Source: Pseudomonas sp. TMP9 (lineage in GTDB: Bacteria; Pseudomonadota; Gammaproteobacteria; Pseudomonadales; Pseudomonadaceae). From it: a stretch of DNA of 64,000 bases. Shown here piece after piece: positions 38,187-47,387 of this stretch (positions are counted from its first letter, which is position 1; every line of letters starts with the position of its first letter). The position numbers and the translations under genes are program-made. The notes beneath the pieces are model-generated. The model did no database searches and was not told where the DNA came from. It saw only the letters and a list, made by a program, of their open reading frames with translations. The stretch is taken from positions 1,364,001 to 1,428,000 of the forward strand of contig NZ_CP149803.1 in NCBI RefSeq assembly GCF_037943105.1, written 5' to 3'.

Positions 38187-39851
38187 TTACATGTTGGGGT
38201 AATTAGGCCCGCCTGTACCTTCAGGTGCTACCCAGTTGATGTTCTGGGAAGGGTCCTTAATGTCACAGGTTTTACAGTGCACGCAGTTTTGTGCATTGAT
38301 CTGGAACTTCTTCTCGCCATCTTCCTTGGTGACGATTTCATAAACACCCGCCGGGCAATAACGCTGCGCGGGCTCGTCATACATGGGCAGGTTTTTGCTG
38401 ATCGGAATGCTCGGGTCAGCCAGCTTCAAGTGACAGGGTTGTTCCTCTTCATGGTTGGTGTTGGAGAGGAATACCGAGCTGAGCTTGTCGAAGCTGAGCT
38501 TGCCATCGGGTTTCGGATAGCTGATTTTCGGCGCGTCGGCAGCCAGTTTCAGGCAGGCGTAATCAGGTTTGGTGTCGTGCAGGGTGAACGGGATCTTGCC
38601 ACCGAAGATGTTCTGGTCGATGTAGTTGAACGCACCACCGCCCAGCACGCCGAACTTGTGAATCGCTGGGCCAAAATTACGGCTACGGAACAGTTCGTCG
38701 TAGAGCCAGCTGGCTTTGAAGGCGTCGACATAACCAGTCAGCTGGTCGCCACCGACTTTGCCTGCAAAGAGCGCATCCGCAACCGCATCGGCGGCCAGCA
38801 TGCCGGATTTCATAGCAGTGTGGCTGCCCTTGATCTTGGCGAAGTTCAAGGTGCCAAGGTCGCAACCAATCAGCGCGCCGCCGTTGAAGACCATTTTCGG
38901 CAGCGAGTTCAAACCACCTTTGCAAATGGCGCGTGCACCGTAAGCAACGCGTTTACCGCCTTCAAGGTATTGGGCAATTACCGGATGATGCTTGTAGCGT
39001 TGGAACTCATCGAACGGCGACAGGTGCGGGTTGCTGTATGAAAGGTCGACAATAAAACCAACCACAACCTGGTTATTTTCCAGGTGATAGAGGAAGGAGC
39101 CCCCGGTGTTTTCGCTGCCGACGATATCCAGCGGCCAACCGGCAGTGTGGACCACCAAACCTTGCTCATGCTTGGCTGGATCGACGTCCCAAATTTCCTT
39201 AATGCCGATACCGTAATGCTGAGCATCAGCGTCGGAATCGAGGTCGAATTTTTTGATCAGTTGTTTGCCAATATGGCCACGGCAGCCTTCGGCAAACAGG
39301 GTGTATTTAGCACGCAACTCCATACCTGGCGTATAGTAACCCTCTTTAGGGTTGCCTTCACGGTCGACGCCAAGGTCGCCAGTGAGAATGCCGTAAACCG
39401 AACCATTTTCGTCGATCAGGGCTTCTTGGGCGGCGAAGCCTGGGTAGATTTCTACACCAAGATTTTCAGCTTGCTGCGCCAACCAGCGGCAAAAATTAGC
39501 CAAAGAGATGATGAAGTTGCCATGGTTGTGCATGGTCTTGGGCACAAACAGATCAGGGATCTTGCTGGCCTTTTCTGCGTTCTTGAGAACGTAGATGTCG
39601 TCGCGCTTAACCGGCGTGTTCAGCGGTGCGCCGAGCTCTTTCCAGTCTGGGAACAGTTCATTCAATGCGCGCGGCTCGAATACCGCACCGGAAAGAATGT
39701 GTGCGCCGACTTCGGAGCCTTTTTCGACCACGCAGACGCTGATTTCTTTACCGGCTTCGGCGGCTTTCTGCTTCAGTCGGCAGGCGGCGGACAAACCAGC
39801 AGGGCCGGCGCCGACGATGACGACGTCGAATTCCATAAATTCGCGTTCCAC
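38187..39851 (-). CDS. etfD: Electron transfer flavoprotein-ubiquinone oxidoreductase
   Basis: This membrane-associated enzyme passes electrons from reduced ETF to ubiquinone, linking acyl-CoA dehydrogenases such as AtuD to respiration. The 554-residue protein has the FAD motif VIVGAGPAGLSAACRL at the start and the C-terminal [4Fe-4S] cysteines in CPAGVYE and CVHCKTCDIKDP. The GTG at 39851 is preferred because TAGGAG lies about eight bases upstream of it; an ATG five codons later is the alternative. It is divergent from etfBA with a shared control region. Confidence 0.94.
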   Translation of the reverse strand: MEREFMEFDVVIVGAGPAGLSAACRLKQKAAEAGKEISVCVVEKGSEVGAHILSGAVFEPRALNELFPDWKELGAPLNTPVKRDDIYVLKNAEKASKIPDLFVPKTMHNHGNFIISLANFCRWLAQQAENLGVEIYPGFAAQEALIDENGSVYGILTGDLGVDREGNPKEGYYTPGMELRAKYTLFAEGCRGHIGKQLIKKFDLDSDADAQHYGIGIKEIWDVDPAKHEQGLVVHTAGWPLDIVGSENTGGSFLYHLENNQVVVGFIVDLSYSNPHLSPFDEFQRYKHHPVIAQYLEGGKRVAYGARAICKGGLNSLPKMVFNGGALIGCDLGTLNFAKIKGSHTAMKSGMLAADAVADALFAGKVGGDQLTGYVDAFKASWLYDELFRSRNFGPAIHKFGVLGGGAFNYIDQNIFGGKIPFTLHDTKPDYACLKLAADAPKISYPKPDGKLSFDKLSSVFLSNTNHEEEQPCHLKLADPSIPISKNLPMYDEPAQRYCPAGVYEIVTKEDGEKKFQINAQNCVHCKTCDIKDPSQNINWVAPEGTGGPNYPNM

Positions 39852-39921
39852 AGGCTATCTCCTACTCAGGCTCTCTAATTTTATTTGGCGATCAAGCTCG
39901 TTCCTTGAGCGACGCTGGATC

Positions 39922-39990
39922 ATTATATCTGCCCGCTTGCAACGGGCCAATACAAACGTTTGTTTGAATTTCCTGTAGGGTTGTTAGAAT
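39922..39990. promoter_or_regulatory. Divergent etfD / etfBA promoters with a PsrA-like operator
   Basis: On the minus strand TTGGCC (39945-39950) and TATAAT (39922-39927) are 17 bases apart and point at etfD. On the plus strand TTGAAT or TTTGAA (39963-39969) and TAGAAT (39985-39990) point at etfB. Between them CAAAC-GTTT-GTTTG (39953-39966) fits the PsrA consensus (G/C)AAAC-N2-4-GTTT(G/C) and also contains the perfect palindrome ACAAACGTTTGT (39952-39963). A repressor bound there would touch both -35 regions. PsrA control of etf genes in P. aeruginosa is known to me from the literature only in outline. The rest of the 318-base gap holds a leader of about 170 bases for etfB and no gene. Confidence 0.6.
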
Positions 39991-40169
39991 CCTACTACAT
40001 CGGTGACGATTGGCCACTGGGTCGTATTGACCAGCCTAGGTCCTACCGTCAATATACGAGCGTTTTATGTCTGCCATTACTGGCTGACCTCCGGTCCCGG
40101 CCGGCTTGCAGTTCCCGCCATGTTCGCTTCTGGCGACATTCTTATTCACCGGAGAGTAACGAGGAATCC

Positions 40170-40919
40170 ATGAAGGTTCTTGTAGCTGTCAAACGAGTGG
40201 TCGACTACAACGTTAAAGTACGTGTCAAAGCGGACAATAGCGGCGTTGATCTTGCCAACGTCAAGATGTCGATGAATCCCTTCTGCGAAATCGCCGTGGA
40301 AGAAGCTGTACGCCTGAAAGAAAAAGGCGTGGCGAGCGAAATTATTGTTGTCACCATCGGTCCGACTACTGCTCAAGAGCAGCTGCGCACCGCACTGGCA
40401 CTGGGCGCTGATCGTGCCATCCTGGTTGAGTCGGCGGATGAGCTGAACTCCTTGGCCGTTGCCAAGTTGTTGAAAGCTGTTGTCGATAAAGAGCAGCCAC
40501 AGTTGGTGATTTTGGGCAAACAGTCCATCGACAGCGACAACAATCAAACCGGCCAAATGCTCGGTGCGTTGACTGGTTTTGCTCAGGGTACATTCGCCTC
40601 TAAGGTTGAAGTGGCCGGCGACAAGGTTCACGTAACCCGTGAAATCGACGGCGGTCTGCAGACTGTTGCGTTGAGCTTGCCGGCGATTGTGACCACCGAC
40701 CTGCGCCTCAATGAGCCGCGCTATGCGTCGTTGCCGAACATCATGAAAGCTAAGAAAAAGCCCCTGGAAACAGTCACTCCGGCTGACCTAGGCGTTTCTA
40801 CCGCATCCACCGTCAAGACCATTAAAGTCGAGGCGCCTGCTACACGCAGCGCCGGCATCAAGGTCAAGTCAGTGGCTGAACTGGTTGAGAAATTGAAGAA
40901 CGAGGCGAAGGTAATCTAA
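40170..40919 (+). CDS. etfB: Electron transfer flavoprotein subunit beta
   Basis: EtfB binds AMP and pairs with EtfA to carry electrons from acyl-CoA dehydrogenases to EtfD. The 249-residue protein starts [19 protein letters not shown] after a GAGGA ribosome site (40161-40165). It has [25 protein letters not shown] sequence and [20 protein letters not shown], the family signature. The etfA start directly follows its stop. Confidence 0.96.
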   Translation: MKVLVAVKRVVDYNVKVRVKADNSGVDLANVKMSMNPFCEIAVEEAVRLKEKGVASEIIVVTIGPTTAQEQLRTALALGADRAILVESADELNSLAVAKLLKAVVDKEQPQLVILGKQSIDSDNNQTGQMLGALTGFAQGTFASKVEVAGDKVHVTREIDGGLQTVALSLPAIVTTDLRLNEPRYASLPNIMKAKKKPLETVTPADLGVSTASTVKTIKVEAPATRSAGIKVKSVAELVEKLKNEAKVI

Positions 40920-41849
40920 ATGACTATCCTGGTTATCGCTGAACACACCAATGCCACCCTAGCTCCGGCCACACTTAACACTGTGGCGGCTGCTGTAAAA
41001 ATCGGTGGTGACATCCATGTTCTGGTTGCAGGTGCTGCGTGCGCTGCTGCCGCCGAAGCCGCTGGCAAAATCGCTGGCGTAGCCAAAGTACTGGTCGCTG
41101 ACAATGCCGCTTTCGCGCACCAGTTGCCGGAAAACATTGCACCGCTGGTAGCGGAATTGGGCAAGGCTTACAGTCACATTCTGGCTGCTGCCACCAGCAA
41201 CGGTAAAAACGTCCTGCCGCGCGTTGCTGCTGCGCTGGATGTGGATCAGATCTCGGAAATAATCGCAGTAGATAGCGCTGATACCTTCAAGCGTCCTATC
41301 TATGCGGGCAACGCCATCGCCACTGTGCAGTCGTCTGCTGCTGTAAAAGTTATCACCGTACGCGCCACGGGTTTTGATCCGGTTGCTGCCGAAGGTGGCA
41401 GTGCTGCTATTGAAGCCGTTGCTGTTGGCGGTGATGCGGGTATATCGGCGTTCGTCGGCGAAGAGCTGGCCAAGTCTGACCGTCCAGAGTTGACTGCTGC
41501 CAAGATCGTCGTTTCCGGCGGCCGTGGCATGCAGAACGGTGAAAACTTCAAGCACCTGTACACCCTGGCCGACAAACTTGGTGCTGCTGTTGGTGCATCG
41601 CGCGCCGCCGTTGACGCAGGCTTTGTTCCGAACGATATGCAGGTCGGTCAGACCGGTAAGATCGTCGCTCCACAGCTGTATATCGCCGTTGGTATTTCCG
41701 GCGCGATTCAGCACTTGGCCGGCATGAAAGACTCCAAAGTGATCGTCGCGATCAACAAGGATGAAGAAGCGCCGATCTTCCAGGTGGCTGATTACGGCCT
41801 TGTGGCTGACCTGTTCGAAGCTGTGCCTGAGCTGGAAAAACTGGTTTAA
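40920..41849 (+). CDS. etfA: Electron transfer flavoprotein subunit alpha
   Basis: EtfA holds the redox FAD of the heterodimer. The 309-residue protein has the C-terminal FAD domain with [53 protein letters not shown] and [12 protein letters not shown]. It begins with no gap after etfB and ends just before a bidirectional terminator. Confidence 0.96.
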   Translation: MTILVIAEHTNATLAPATLNTVAAAVKIGGDIHVLVAGAACAAAAEAAGKIAGVAKVLVADNAAFAHQLPENIAPLVAELGKAYSHILAAATSNGKNVLPRVAAALDVDQISEIIAVDSADTFKRPIYAGNAIATVQSSAAVKVITVRATGFDPVAAEGGSAAIEAVAVGGDAGISAFVGEELAKSDRPELTAAKIVVSGGRGMQNGENFKHLYTLADKLGAAVGASRAAVDAGFVPNDMQVGQTGKIVAPQLYIAVGISGAIQHLAGMKDSKVIVAINKDEEAPIFQVADYGLVADLFEAVPELEKLV

Positions 41850-41865
41850 GCCAGTTTTCTAGCCC

Positions 41866-41896
41866 AAAAAACCCGCTCAGTGAGCGGGTTTTTTTA
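41866..41896. terminator. Bidirectional terminator after etfA
   Basis: AAAAAACCCGCTCA pairs with TGAGCGGGTTTTTT (41866-41894) with long A and T tracts. It separates etfA from the convergent hydrolase gene. Confidence 0.88.
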
Positions 41897-41899
41897 TCT

Positions 41900-42841
41900 C
41901 TATCGGTTTTGCGTGTTCTGCACGGTTAGCAGAAAGGTTCGATAATGCTGGGCGGTTAACTCAGGGCGCTCAATCATTGGTGCATGGCCAGTTTCTGGCA
42001 GGATGACTGCGCTTGAATGACGCAGCAGCGGTTGCATGACGGCAACACTGGAAACATCCAATACCCTGTCTTCTGCGCCCCAGATGATCAATGTCGGCGC
42101 CAGGATTTTTGCTAACTGCGGCTCCAGCGGGATATATCGCTCAGTCAAATGGGCAAAGACCGTATCGTAGTGCGCACTGTTGCTGATGGCCTGCTCGGCA
42201 AAATAGCGTTTGAGTGATGGCGGCAGGTAGGGCGGCTGCACGAAGACAAATTCCAATAACCGTTGAAAGTCGTCAGGGCTTCTGACCACCAGCGGGTTAG
42301 GTTCGCTGCGTTGCAAGCGTTGGCGTAACTCGCTGGGTTGCGGTGAGCTGATGCCGGCGTTGTCGAGCAGCGCCAAGGAACGTATATTTTGCGGATAGCG
42401 CGCAGCATACAGCGCACTGATATGGCCGCCCATTGAGTTGCCGATCAAATGCGGCTGGGTAAGCCCCAGCGCATCAATCACGTCGGCCAAGCGCTCGGTC
42501 TGAGTGCCAATGTCATAGCTGCCCAAGGGTTTACTGCTGGCACCAAAGCCCGGGAGGTCGAGGGCTATAACTCGATAGTCTTGGCTTAGATAGCGGGCTA
42601 AGCGCAGCCAGTTATCTTTATTGGCAGCAAAGCCGTGCACCATCAGAATGGTTGCTGCGTTACTCGGTCCGCCCTCGTAATAATGAATGTTAAGATCGCC
42701 CACCCCGATCTGCTTGAGCGTAAGGCCGGCGCGTTGTCGCTCAACCAGCTGTATGCCTGCCAATAAGGTTGCGGGTGAGAGATAGAGCAGGGCAGCGCTA
42801 CCAACAAGCAGAAAGATCAAGCCAGCAATTAGTTTTTTCAT
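41900..42841 (-). CDS. Alpha/beta hydrolase, lipase-like, membrane-anchored
   Basis: The 313-residue protein starts MKKLIAGLIFLLVGSAALLY, an N-terminal helix that anchors it in the inner membrane or directs export. The hydrolase core has the oxyanion motif VHGFAANKDNW, nucleophile elbow GNSMGGH, Asp in WGAEDRVLD and His in ETGHAP. By position it corresponds to the lipase-like PA2949. Substrate unknown. It is divergent from the periplasmic binding protein gene. Confidence 0.87.
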   Translation of the reverse strand: MKKLIAGLIFLLVGSAALLYLSPATLLAGIQLVERQRAGLTLKQIGVGDLNIHYYEGGPSNAATILMVHGFAANKDNWLRLARYLSQDYRVIALDLPGFGASSKPLGSYDIGTQTERLADVIDALGLTQPHLIGNSMGGHISALYAARYPQNIRSLALLDNAGISSPQPSELRQRLQRSEPNPLVVRSPDDFQRLLEFVFVQPPYLPPSLKRYFAEQAISNSAHYDTVFAHLTERYIPLEPQLAKILAPTLIIWGAEDRVLDVSSVAVMQPLLRHSSAVILPETGHAPMIERPELTAQHYRTFLLTVQNTQNR

Positions 42842-42952
42842 TATCGTGCTCAATCGTGAATTTCTGTGCGTGCGTTATAAGCTAGCATGATGCATGTACG
42901 TTTTGATCTGCATGCGCAGACGCCCATCTAAGGTTAAGTCGAGAAGTTGCCA

Positions 42953-43780
42953 ATGCGTGAGCGTGGTCTGTATAAGTCGGTTTTGCTGCTGTTCGGCTTC
43001 TTGCTGATGCCGGCTGTAACCTATGCCGCCGGCAAGTGCGAACGTTTGGTGGCGACCGGTAACCCGGAATACCCGCCGTACCTCTGGCGTGACCCAAAAA
43101 ATCCGCAGCAGCTAATCGGTGCTAATGCCGATTTACTCCAGCACCTGGCCAAGGAGTTGGGTGTGGTTGTGGATATCATCTACACCGGGCCTTGGTCTCG
43201 CGCCCAAGATGAAGTCAGAACGGGTCGTGTTGACCTGATAGCGGGTGCATTCCTCACCATGCCACGCTTGGGCGTTATGGATTACGTGCATCCGGCGTTT
43301 TACTACACGCCAAGTGTGGTGTGGGTGCATCGCGGTTCAGAGTTTCCCTATGCGGGTTGGGAAGACCTGCGTAATCGTACCGGCGATACGTTGGTCAACA
43401 ACAGTTTTGGTCAGCAGTTTGATGCCTATGCCAAGAGCAACCTGACCTTGGAGGGCGTTTCCAGTTTGACCCAAGCGTTCCAAAAGCTCTTGTTGGGGCG
43501 AACGGATTACGTCCTTTACGAGCGTTATCCAGGACAGGCACTGGCCGATAGCCTTGGTATGCAGGACGATCTGTTGGTGCTCGATCCGCCAGTTTCCAGT
43601 GAAGGCCTGTACCTGACGTTGTCACATAATTCGGTCTGCAACGATGCGTGGCTGCGTGGCATGTTGGCTAAGAAGATGACTGAGGCAGTGGCCAGTGGCT
43701 TGCCGGATGTCTTGCGCGAGCGCAACTTGCAGCGCTGGAAAGATCAACAGCTCACAGCCTCCGGTGACGCTGAACAGTAG
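42953..43780 (+). CDS. Periplasmic substrate-binding protein (SBP_bac_3 type)
   Basis: The 275-residue protein has a signal peptide (residues 1-25, cleavage after TYA) and the amino-acid-type solute-binding fold: NPEYPPYLWRD, GANADLLQHLAKELG, RVDLIAGAFLTMPRLGVMDYVHPAFY. Two Cys (near residues 28 and 225) may form a disulfide. No ABC permease or ATPase gene is near; instead it heads an operon with a DUF4398 lipoprotein and an OmpA-like lipoprotein, so a sensing or envelope role is as likely as transport. Confidence 0.82.
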   Translation: MRERGLYKSVLLLFGFLLMPAVTYAAGKCERLVATGNPEYPPYLWRDPKNPQQLIGANADLLQHLAKELGVVVDIIYTGPWSRAQDEVRTGRVDLIAGAFLTMPRLGVMDYVHPAFYYTPSVVWVHRGSEFPYAGWEDLRNRTGDTLVNNSFGQQFDAYAKSNLTLEGVSSLTQAFQKLLLGRTDYVLYERYPGQALADSLGMQDDLLVLDPPVSSEGLYLTLSHNSVCNDAWLRGMLAKKMTEAVASGLPDVLRERNLQRWKDQQLTASGDAEQ

Positions 43781-43789
43781 GGAATTTCT

Positions 43790-44152
43790 GTGATTTATCG
43801 ACTTATCTGTGCGGCATTGCTGCCGCTCATGCTCATGCTCAGCGCCTGTGCCTCTGACCCCGCGCCTACTGAGCAGCTGCGCTTATCTGAGCAAGCGCTC
43901 AGCCAGGCCAAGGCGCTGGGTATTTCCACCGAGCAATCGCCTTCGCTGCGGCTGGCTGAGGAAAAGCTCGCCCTGGCGCAAGCGGCTATGCAGGACCAAG
44001 ACTACAAGCAGGCACGCGTTCTTGCCGAGCAGGCAGAACTGGATGCGCGCTTGGCCGAAGCGGAGCATTTGACCGAGAAGAGTCGCCAACAATTGGTCGA
44101 GTTAAGCAACGCCATCAATCGTTTGCGTAAACAACTGGGGAGTGTGCAATGA
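43790..44152 (+). CDS. DUF4398 domain lipoprotein
   Basis: The 120-residue protein begins with a lipoprotein signal (lipobox LSAC, near residue 21) and the rest is a predicted helical hairpin rich in Ala, Leu, Glu and Gln (EQALSQAKALG, AEEKLALAQAAMQDQDYKQA), typical of DUF4398. It starts with GTG nine bases after the binding protein gene and overlaps the next gene by four bases. A structural role in the envelope is likely but not shown. Confidence 0.8.
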   Translation: MIYRLICAALLPLMLMLSACASDPAPTEQLRLSEQALSQAKALGISTEQSPSLRLAEEKLALAQAAMQDQDYKQARVLAEQAELDARLAEAEHLTEKSRQQLVELSNAINRLRKQLGSVQ

Positions 44153-44961
44153 AGCGCTCATATCTCAGCCTCTGCGGTATTTGCAGTGCAGTGCTGTTGA
44201 CCGGTTGCGCCTCATCGCACACATCCAGTGACCAAGCGCTGGAGGGTGCTCACACGGCCTTTCAACACGTTAAGGACGATACTGATGTGCTGCGCAGCGC
44301 GCCCAAGGACCTTATTCGCGCTGGAGAGTCGCTGGCTAAAGCCGATCGCCTTTCCAGCTACTGGGGCAGCACCGACGATGTGGCGCACTACGCCTATCTC
44401 AGCCAGCAGTTCAGTTCGATTGCCGGGCAGAAGAGCGCGCTGAACCTCAATCAGGAGCGCGCGGTTAAGCTTGAGTTGGAGCGTCAGCGGCTGCAGTTGG
44501 TTTTGCGTGAAGCTAAACTGCTCAGTGTGCAAGACCAAAGCAGCTGGCTTGAGGAACAGATAGCGAGCCTAGCCACCAGCCAAAGTGAGCGTGGCCTGGT
44601 CATGACCTTGGGCGATGTGCTGTTTGATGCGGGCCACAGTGAACTGAACGTTTCAGCCAATCGTAGCGTCTTGAAAATGGTGCAGTTCCTGCAGCTTAAT
44701 CCGCGGCGCACTGTGCGTATCGAGGGCTATACCGATAGCCGCGGTGATGCACAGGAAAACCTCGAGCTGTCGCGCTCGCGGGCGCAAGCAGTTGCAGATG
44801 TACTGGGCGATTTGGGCATTAGTAGCGCGCGCATCGAGGTGCAGGGTCACGGCGAAAGCTTCCCGGTGACTGAGAATGCCTCAGCCAAAGGCCGGGCGCA
44901 GAATCGCCGGGTGGAGGTTGTATTCTCTGATGAGCAAGGTCGCTTAGGCTCGTCGCGCTAG
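44149..44961 (+). CDS. OmpA-family lipoprotein
   Basis: The 270-residue protein has a lipoprotein signal (lipobox LTGC), an N-terminal helical DUF4398-like region, a coiled segment (residues about 95-130) and a C-terminal OmpA peptidoglycan-binding domain: LGDVLFDAGHSELN, RIEGYTDSRGDAQENLELSRSRAQAV and KGRAQNRRVEV. It should tether a membrane to peptidoglycan. With the preceding two genes it makes a compact envelope operon ended by a terminator. Confidence 0.87.
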   Translation: MKRSYLSLCGICSAVLLTGCASSHTSSDQALEGAHTAFQHVKDDTDVLRSAPKDLIRAGESLAKADRLSSYWGSTDDVAHYAYLSQQFSSIAGQKSALNLNQERAVKLELERQRLQLVLREAKLLSVQDQSSWLEEQIASLATSQSERGLVMTLGDVLFDAGHSELNVSANRSVLKMVQFLQLNPRRTVRIEGYTDSRGDAQENLELSRSRAQAVADVLGDLGISSARIEVQGHGESFPVTENASAKGRAQNRRVEVVFSDEQGRLGSSR

Positions 44962-44979
44962 CGCTGCTGCCAGTCAAAT

Positions 44980-45006
44980 AAAACCCCGGCTCCCCGGGGT
45001 TTTTTA
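44980..45006 (+). terminator. Terminator after the OmpA-like gene
   Basis: AAAACCCCGG pairs with CCGGGGTTTT around a short CTCC loop, followed by T6. It ends the binding protein-DUF4398-OmpA operon. Confidence 0.85.
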
Positions 45007-45050
45007 TACCTTTTTAAAACTAGAGACAATTGAGCCAATCACCGACTGAA

Positions 45051-45140
45051 CCGTTACAGTTCTGGCCATCAAGCACTGTATCGGCCACAATTCAGTGAGC
45101 TGTACCGGTGCAATTTTGAATGACCGGTTTACTGTTACGG
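45051..45140. promoter_or_regulatory. Repeated operator-like motifs upstream of the MocR gene
   Basis: Three direct copies of a CTGTAYCGG-like motif occur: CTGTATCGG (45076), CTGTACCGG (45100) and CTGTTACGG (45132). An inverted copy, CCGTTACAG, lies at 45051. The steps are 25, 24 and 32 bases, a few helical turns. MocR/GabR proteins often bind pairs of such direct repeats, so self-control by the following regulator is likely. The nearest other gene upstream ends at a terminator. Confidence 0.55.
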
Positions 45141-45163
45141 CTCAGTCAAGCAGGAACGTGGTT

Positions 45164-46603
45164 ATGACCAATCTGTTGCTTTATCAGCGCATTGCCCAGC
45201 AACTGGCGGAAGACATTCGCCGCGGCGTTTACCAGCCCGGTGAGCGTGTGCCTTCGGTGCGCAAGATGAGTGCGCAACTGAGTGTCAGCCACGCCACTGT
45301 GTTGCAGGCCTACGCCAACCTTGAAGATCAGGGCTTGATCCGCGCCCGGCCGCAATCTGGTTTCTATGTGCACCAGACGCCTGCTTTAACTGCGCCGACC
45401 CCGGATATTGCGCGGGTAGAACGGCCTGGGTTGGTCACCCGCAGCAGCATTATCAACCAAGTGCTTACCGAGTCGCGCCGCGAGGGTGTGTTCCCCTTAG
45501 GCGCTGCAGTGCCACATGTGGATTACCTGCCAGTGCGCGCGTTGCACCAACAACTGGCTAAAGTCACTCGCTTTCACAGTGCCAGAGCCTTTAGCTATAT
45601 GTTCAGCCCAGGTTTTGAGCCGCTGCGTCGCCAAGTGGCGATCCGCATGCGTGACGCCGGTGTGGTGGTTGACCCAACTGAGGTGGTGATCACCCACGGC
45701 TGCGTGGATGCCCTGCAGATGAGCCTGCGGGTGCTGACCAAGCCGGGTGATCTGATCGCCACCGAGTCACCGACCTATTACGGCCTGCTGCAATTGGCTG
45801 ATTTGCTGGGCCTGAAAGTCATCGAGATTCCCAGTGACCCCACCACGGGTATTAGCCTTGAAGCTCTGCAGTTAGCGGCTAACCAATGGCCGATCAAAGC
45901 ACTGGTGCTGACGGCACGTTTGAGCAATCCGTTGGGCGGCACCATTCCTGAGCAACGTCAGCGTCAATTGCTGCGCTTGGCCGGTGATTACGATATTCAG
46001 ATCATTGAAGACGACATCTACGGCGAATTGATGTTCGAGCAGGGCCCGACCAAAGCGCTGAAGTCGCATGATCGGGAAGGACGAGTGCTGTACTGCTCAA
46101 GCTTTTCGAAAACTCTCTCGCCGGGCGTGCGTATCGGCTGGATTATCGCGGGTAAATACCAAGACGAAATCCAGCGCCTGCAAACCTTCAGCACCCATTC
46201 TGCCTGCAGTGTGACGCAGATGGCGGTGGCCGCTTATTTGGAGAACGGCGGCTATGACCGCCACCTGCGCTTTATCCGTCAGGAATACCGCAAAAACCTC
46301 AATGCGTTCCAGCTGGCGGTGCAGCAGTATTTTCCCGAGGGTACGCAAATGACGCGGCCTAAAGGCGGCTTTATTCTCTGGGTCAGCTTGCCGGCTCGGG
46401 TCAATACCAAGGACCTGCACGTGCGTGCCTTGCAGCAGAGCATCAGCATTGCGCCAGGCTTAATCTTCAGCAACACCGAGCAGTTTAACCACTGCATTCG
46501 TCTGAACTGCGGCATCCCGTGGAACCGCGAAGCAGAGCGTGCGTTGATGACCTTAGGCATGCTGGCTGGGCAGCTGTGCCAGGACGGGGTGGCGAGCTTT
46601 TAG
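45164..46603 (+). CDS. MocR-type transcriptional regulator (GntR HTH plus aminotransferase domain)
   Basis: The 479-residue protein has an N-terminal GntR winged helix (LAEDIRRGVYQPGERVPSVR, SHATVLQAYANLEDQGLI, residues 15-70) and a fold-I aminotransferase domain. The PLP lysine is in SSFSKTLSPGVRIGW, with the usual partner residues NPLGGTIP and EDDIYGEL. Such proteins sense PLP or amino compounds. The ATG at 45164 has an AGGAA ribosome site; the longer frame upstream covers the operator region. A PLP- or amine-metabolism target gene is not seen beside it, so its regulon is unknown. Confidence 0.88.
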   Translation: MTNLLLYQRIAQQLAEDIRRGVYQPGERVPSVRKMSAQLSVSHATVLQAYANLEDQGLIRARPQSGFYVHQTPALTAPTPDIARVERPGLVTRSSIINQVLTESRREGVFPLGAAVPHVDYLPVRALHQQLAKVTRFHSARAFSYMFSPGFEPLRRQVAIRMRDAGVVVDPTEVVITHGCVDALQMSLRVLTKPGDLIATESPTYYGLLQLADLLGLKVIEIPSDPTTGISLEALQLAANQWPIKALVLTARLSNPLGGTIPEQRQRQLLRLAGDYDIQIIEDDIYGELMFEQGPTKALKSHDREGRVLYCSSFSKTLSPGVRIGWIIAGKYQDEIQRLQTFSTHSACSVTQMAVAAYLENGGYDRHLRFIRQEYRKNLNAFQLAVQQYFPEGTQMTRPKGGFILWVSLPARVNTKDLHVRALQQSISIAPGLIFSNTEQFNHCIRLNCGIPWNREAERALMTLGMLAGQLCQDGVASF

Positions 46604-46808
46604 CCGCTGCTCGACCCGAGTAAGGGATACGCTGCGTCTGTAACTGAGCGAGTGTCTGATTCGACAACTGAACAGCAGTGACGCCTTGGTGATAGCTGTT
46701 TGTGCCTCAATGCGCTGGCACAGTTACTTGCGGTGCTGATTGCTGGCTTGCCACAGGCGTTGGGTTGGGGCCAGCATAGCGGCTTGTCTGTCAGCCTTTG
46801 TATGTGCC

Positions 46809-47333
46809 ATGCCCGTCATCAGAAGCTTCGTGTTGTTGTTCACTTTGTTGTCCTTGGTCGCCTGTGAACAATCGGCTCATCCACCAACGCCGCCTAAAGC
46901 GCCAGTCGATCAGGCACAGAGCGTTACGCCACCCGCCGAACGCACATCCTCGGCGGTTATTCGGCATGCAGCTAAGCCTGCGTCAAGTCCTGAAGTAAAT
47001 TCGCGTGAGCAACCGCGCAGCAAACCAGCCGAGCCTGTCGTTGAGCACACCAAGCCAAAAGCGGCGGTAAAGGTGCGCCCGCCAGAGGTGTTTGAACCCA
47101 AAGCACCGATCGATTTGAGCCTGCGTCTTGAGGTGTTTGACCCATTACAGCCGTTACAGCCGTTACAGCCGCTCAACGATCTTTCCACACCGCTTTTGCC
47201 GCCACTCTTTGCTGAAAAAGTCGACGAGCAAGACGGCTTCCAGCTCAATGGCAAGTTGATCACCAATGACAACGGCGATGATTACTGGCAATCGGTAGAA
47301 GGTGCGCAGTTGCAGTTTGAGTTCAAGCAATAG
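46809..47333 (+). CDS. Hypothetical lipoprotein, proline-rich
   Basis: The 174-residue protein starts MPVIRSFVLLFTLLSLVACE, a lipoprotein signal with lipobox LVAC. Next comes a Pro/Ala/Lys-rich linker, then an LQPLQPLQP repeat, then a short acidic C-terminal segment (DEQDGFQLNGKLITNDNGDD) that may be the functional part. An upstream in-frame start would bury the signal, so this ATG is preferred. No family is recognised. It is convergent with atuG. Confidence 0.65.
   Translation: MPVIRSFVLLFTLLSLVACEQSAHPPTPPKAPVDQAQSVTPPAERTSSAVIRHAAKPASSPEVNSREQPRSKPAEPVVEHTKPKAAVKVRPPEVFEPKAPIDLSLRLEVFDPLQPLQPLQPLNDLSTPLLPPLFAEKVDEQDGFQLNGKLITNDNGDDYWQSVEGAQLQFEFKQ
47145..47171 (+). repeat. Nine-base tandem repeat, three copies
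   Basis: TTACAGCCG is repeated three times exactly and in frame, coding (LQP)3 in the proline-rich lipoprotein. Identical copies suggest recent slippage and possible length variation. Confidence 0.8.
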
Positions 47334-47387
47334 CCAGCAGCTGTAATTATTCAGCGTGCCAGCCGTTGCACTTTTGTGTGTGGACGG

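Noticed and set aside
38277..39878. Two open frames of over 250 codons on the plus strand
   Set aside because: Both are antisense to etfD, which has its FAD and iron-sulfur motifs.
40959..41714. 251-codon open frame on the minus strand
   Set aside because: Antisense to etfA with no recognisable domain.
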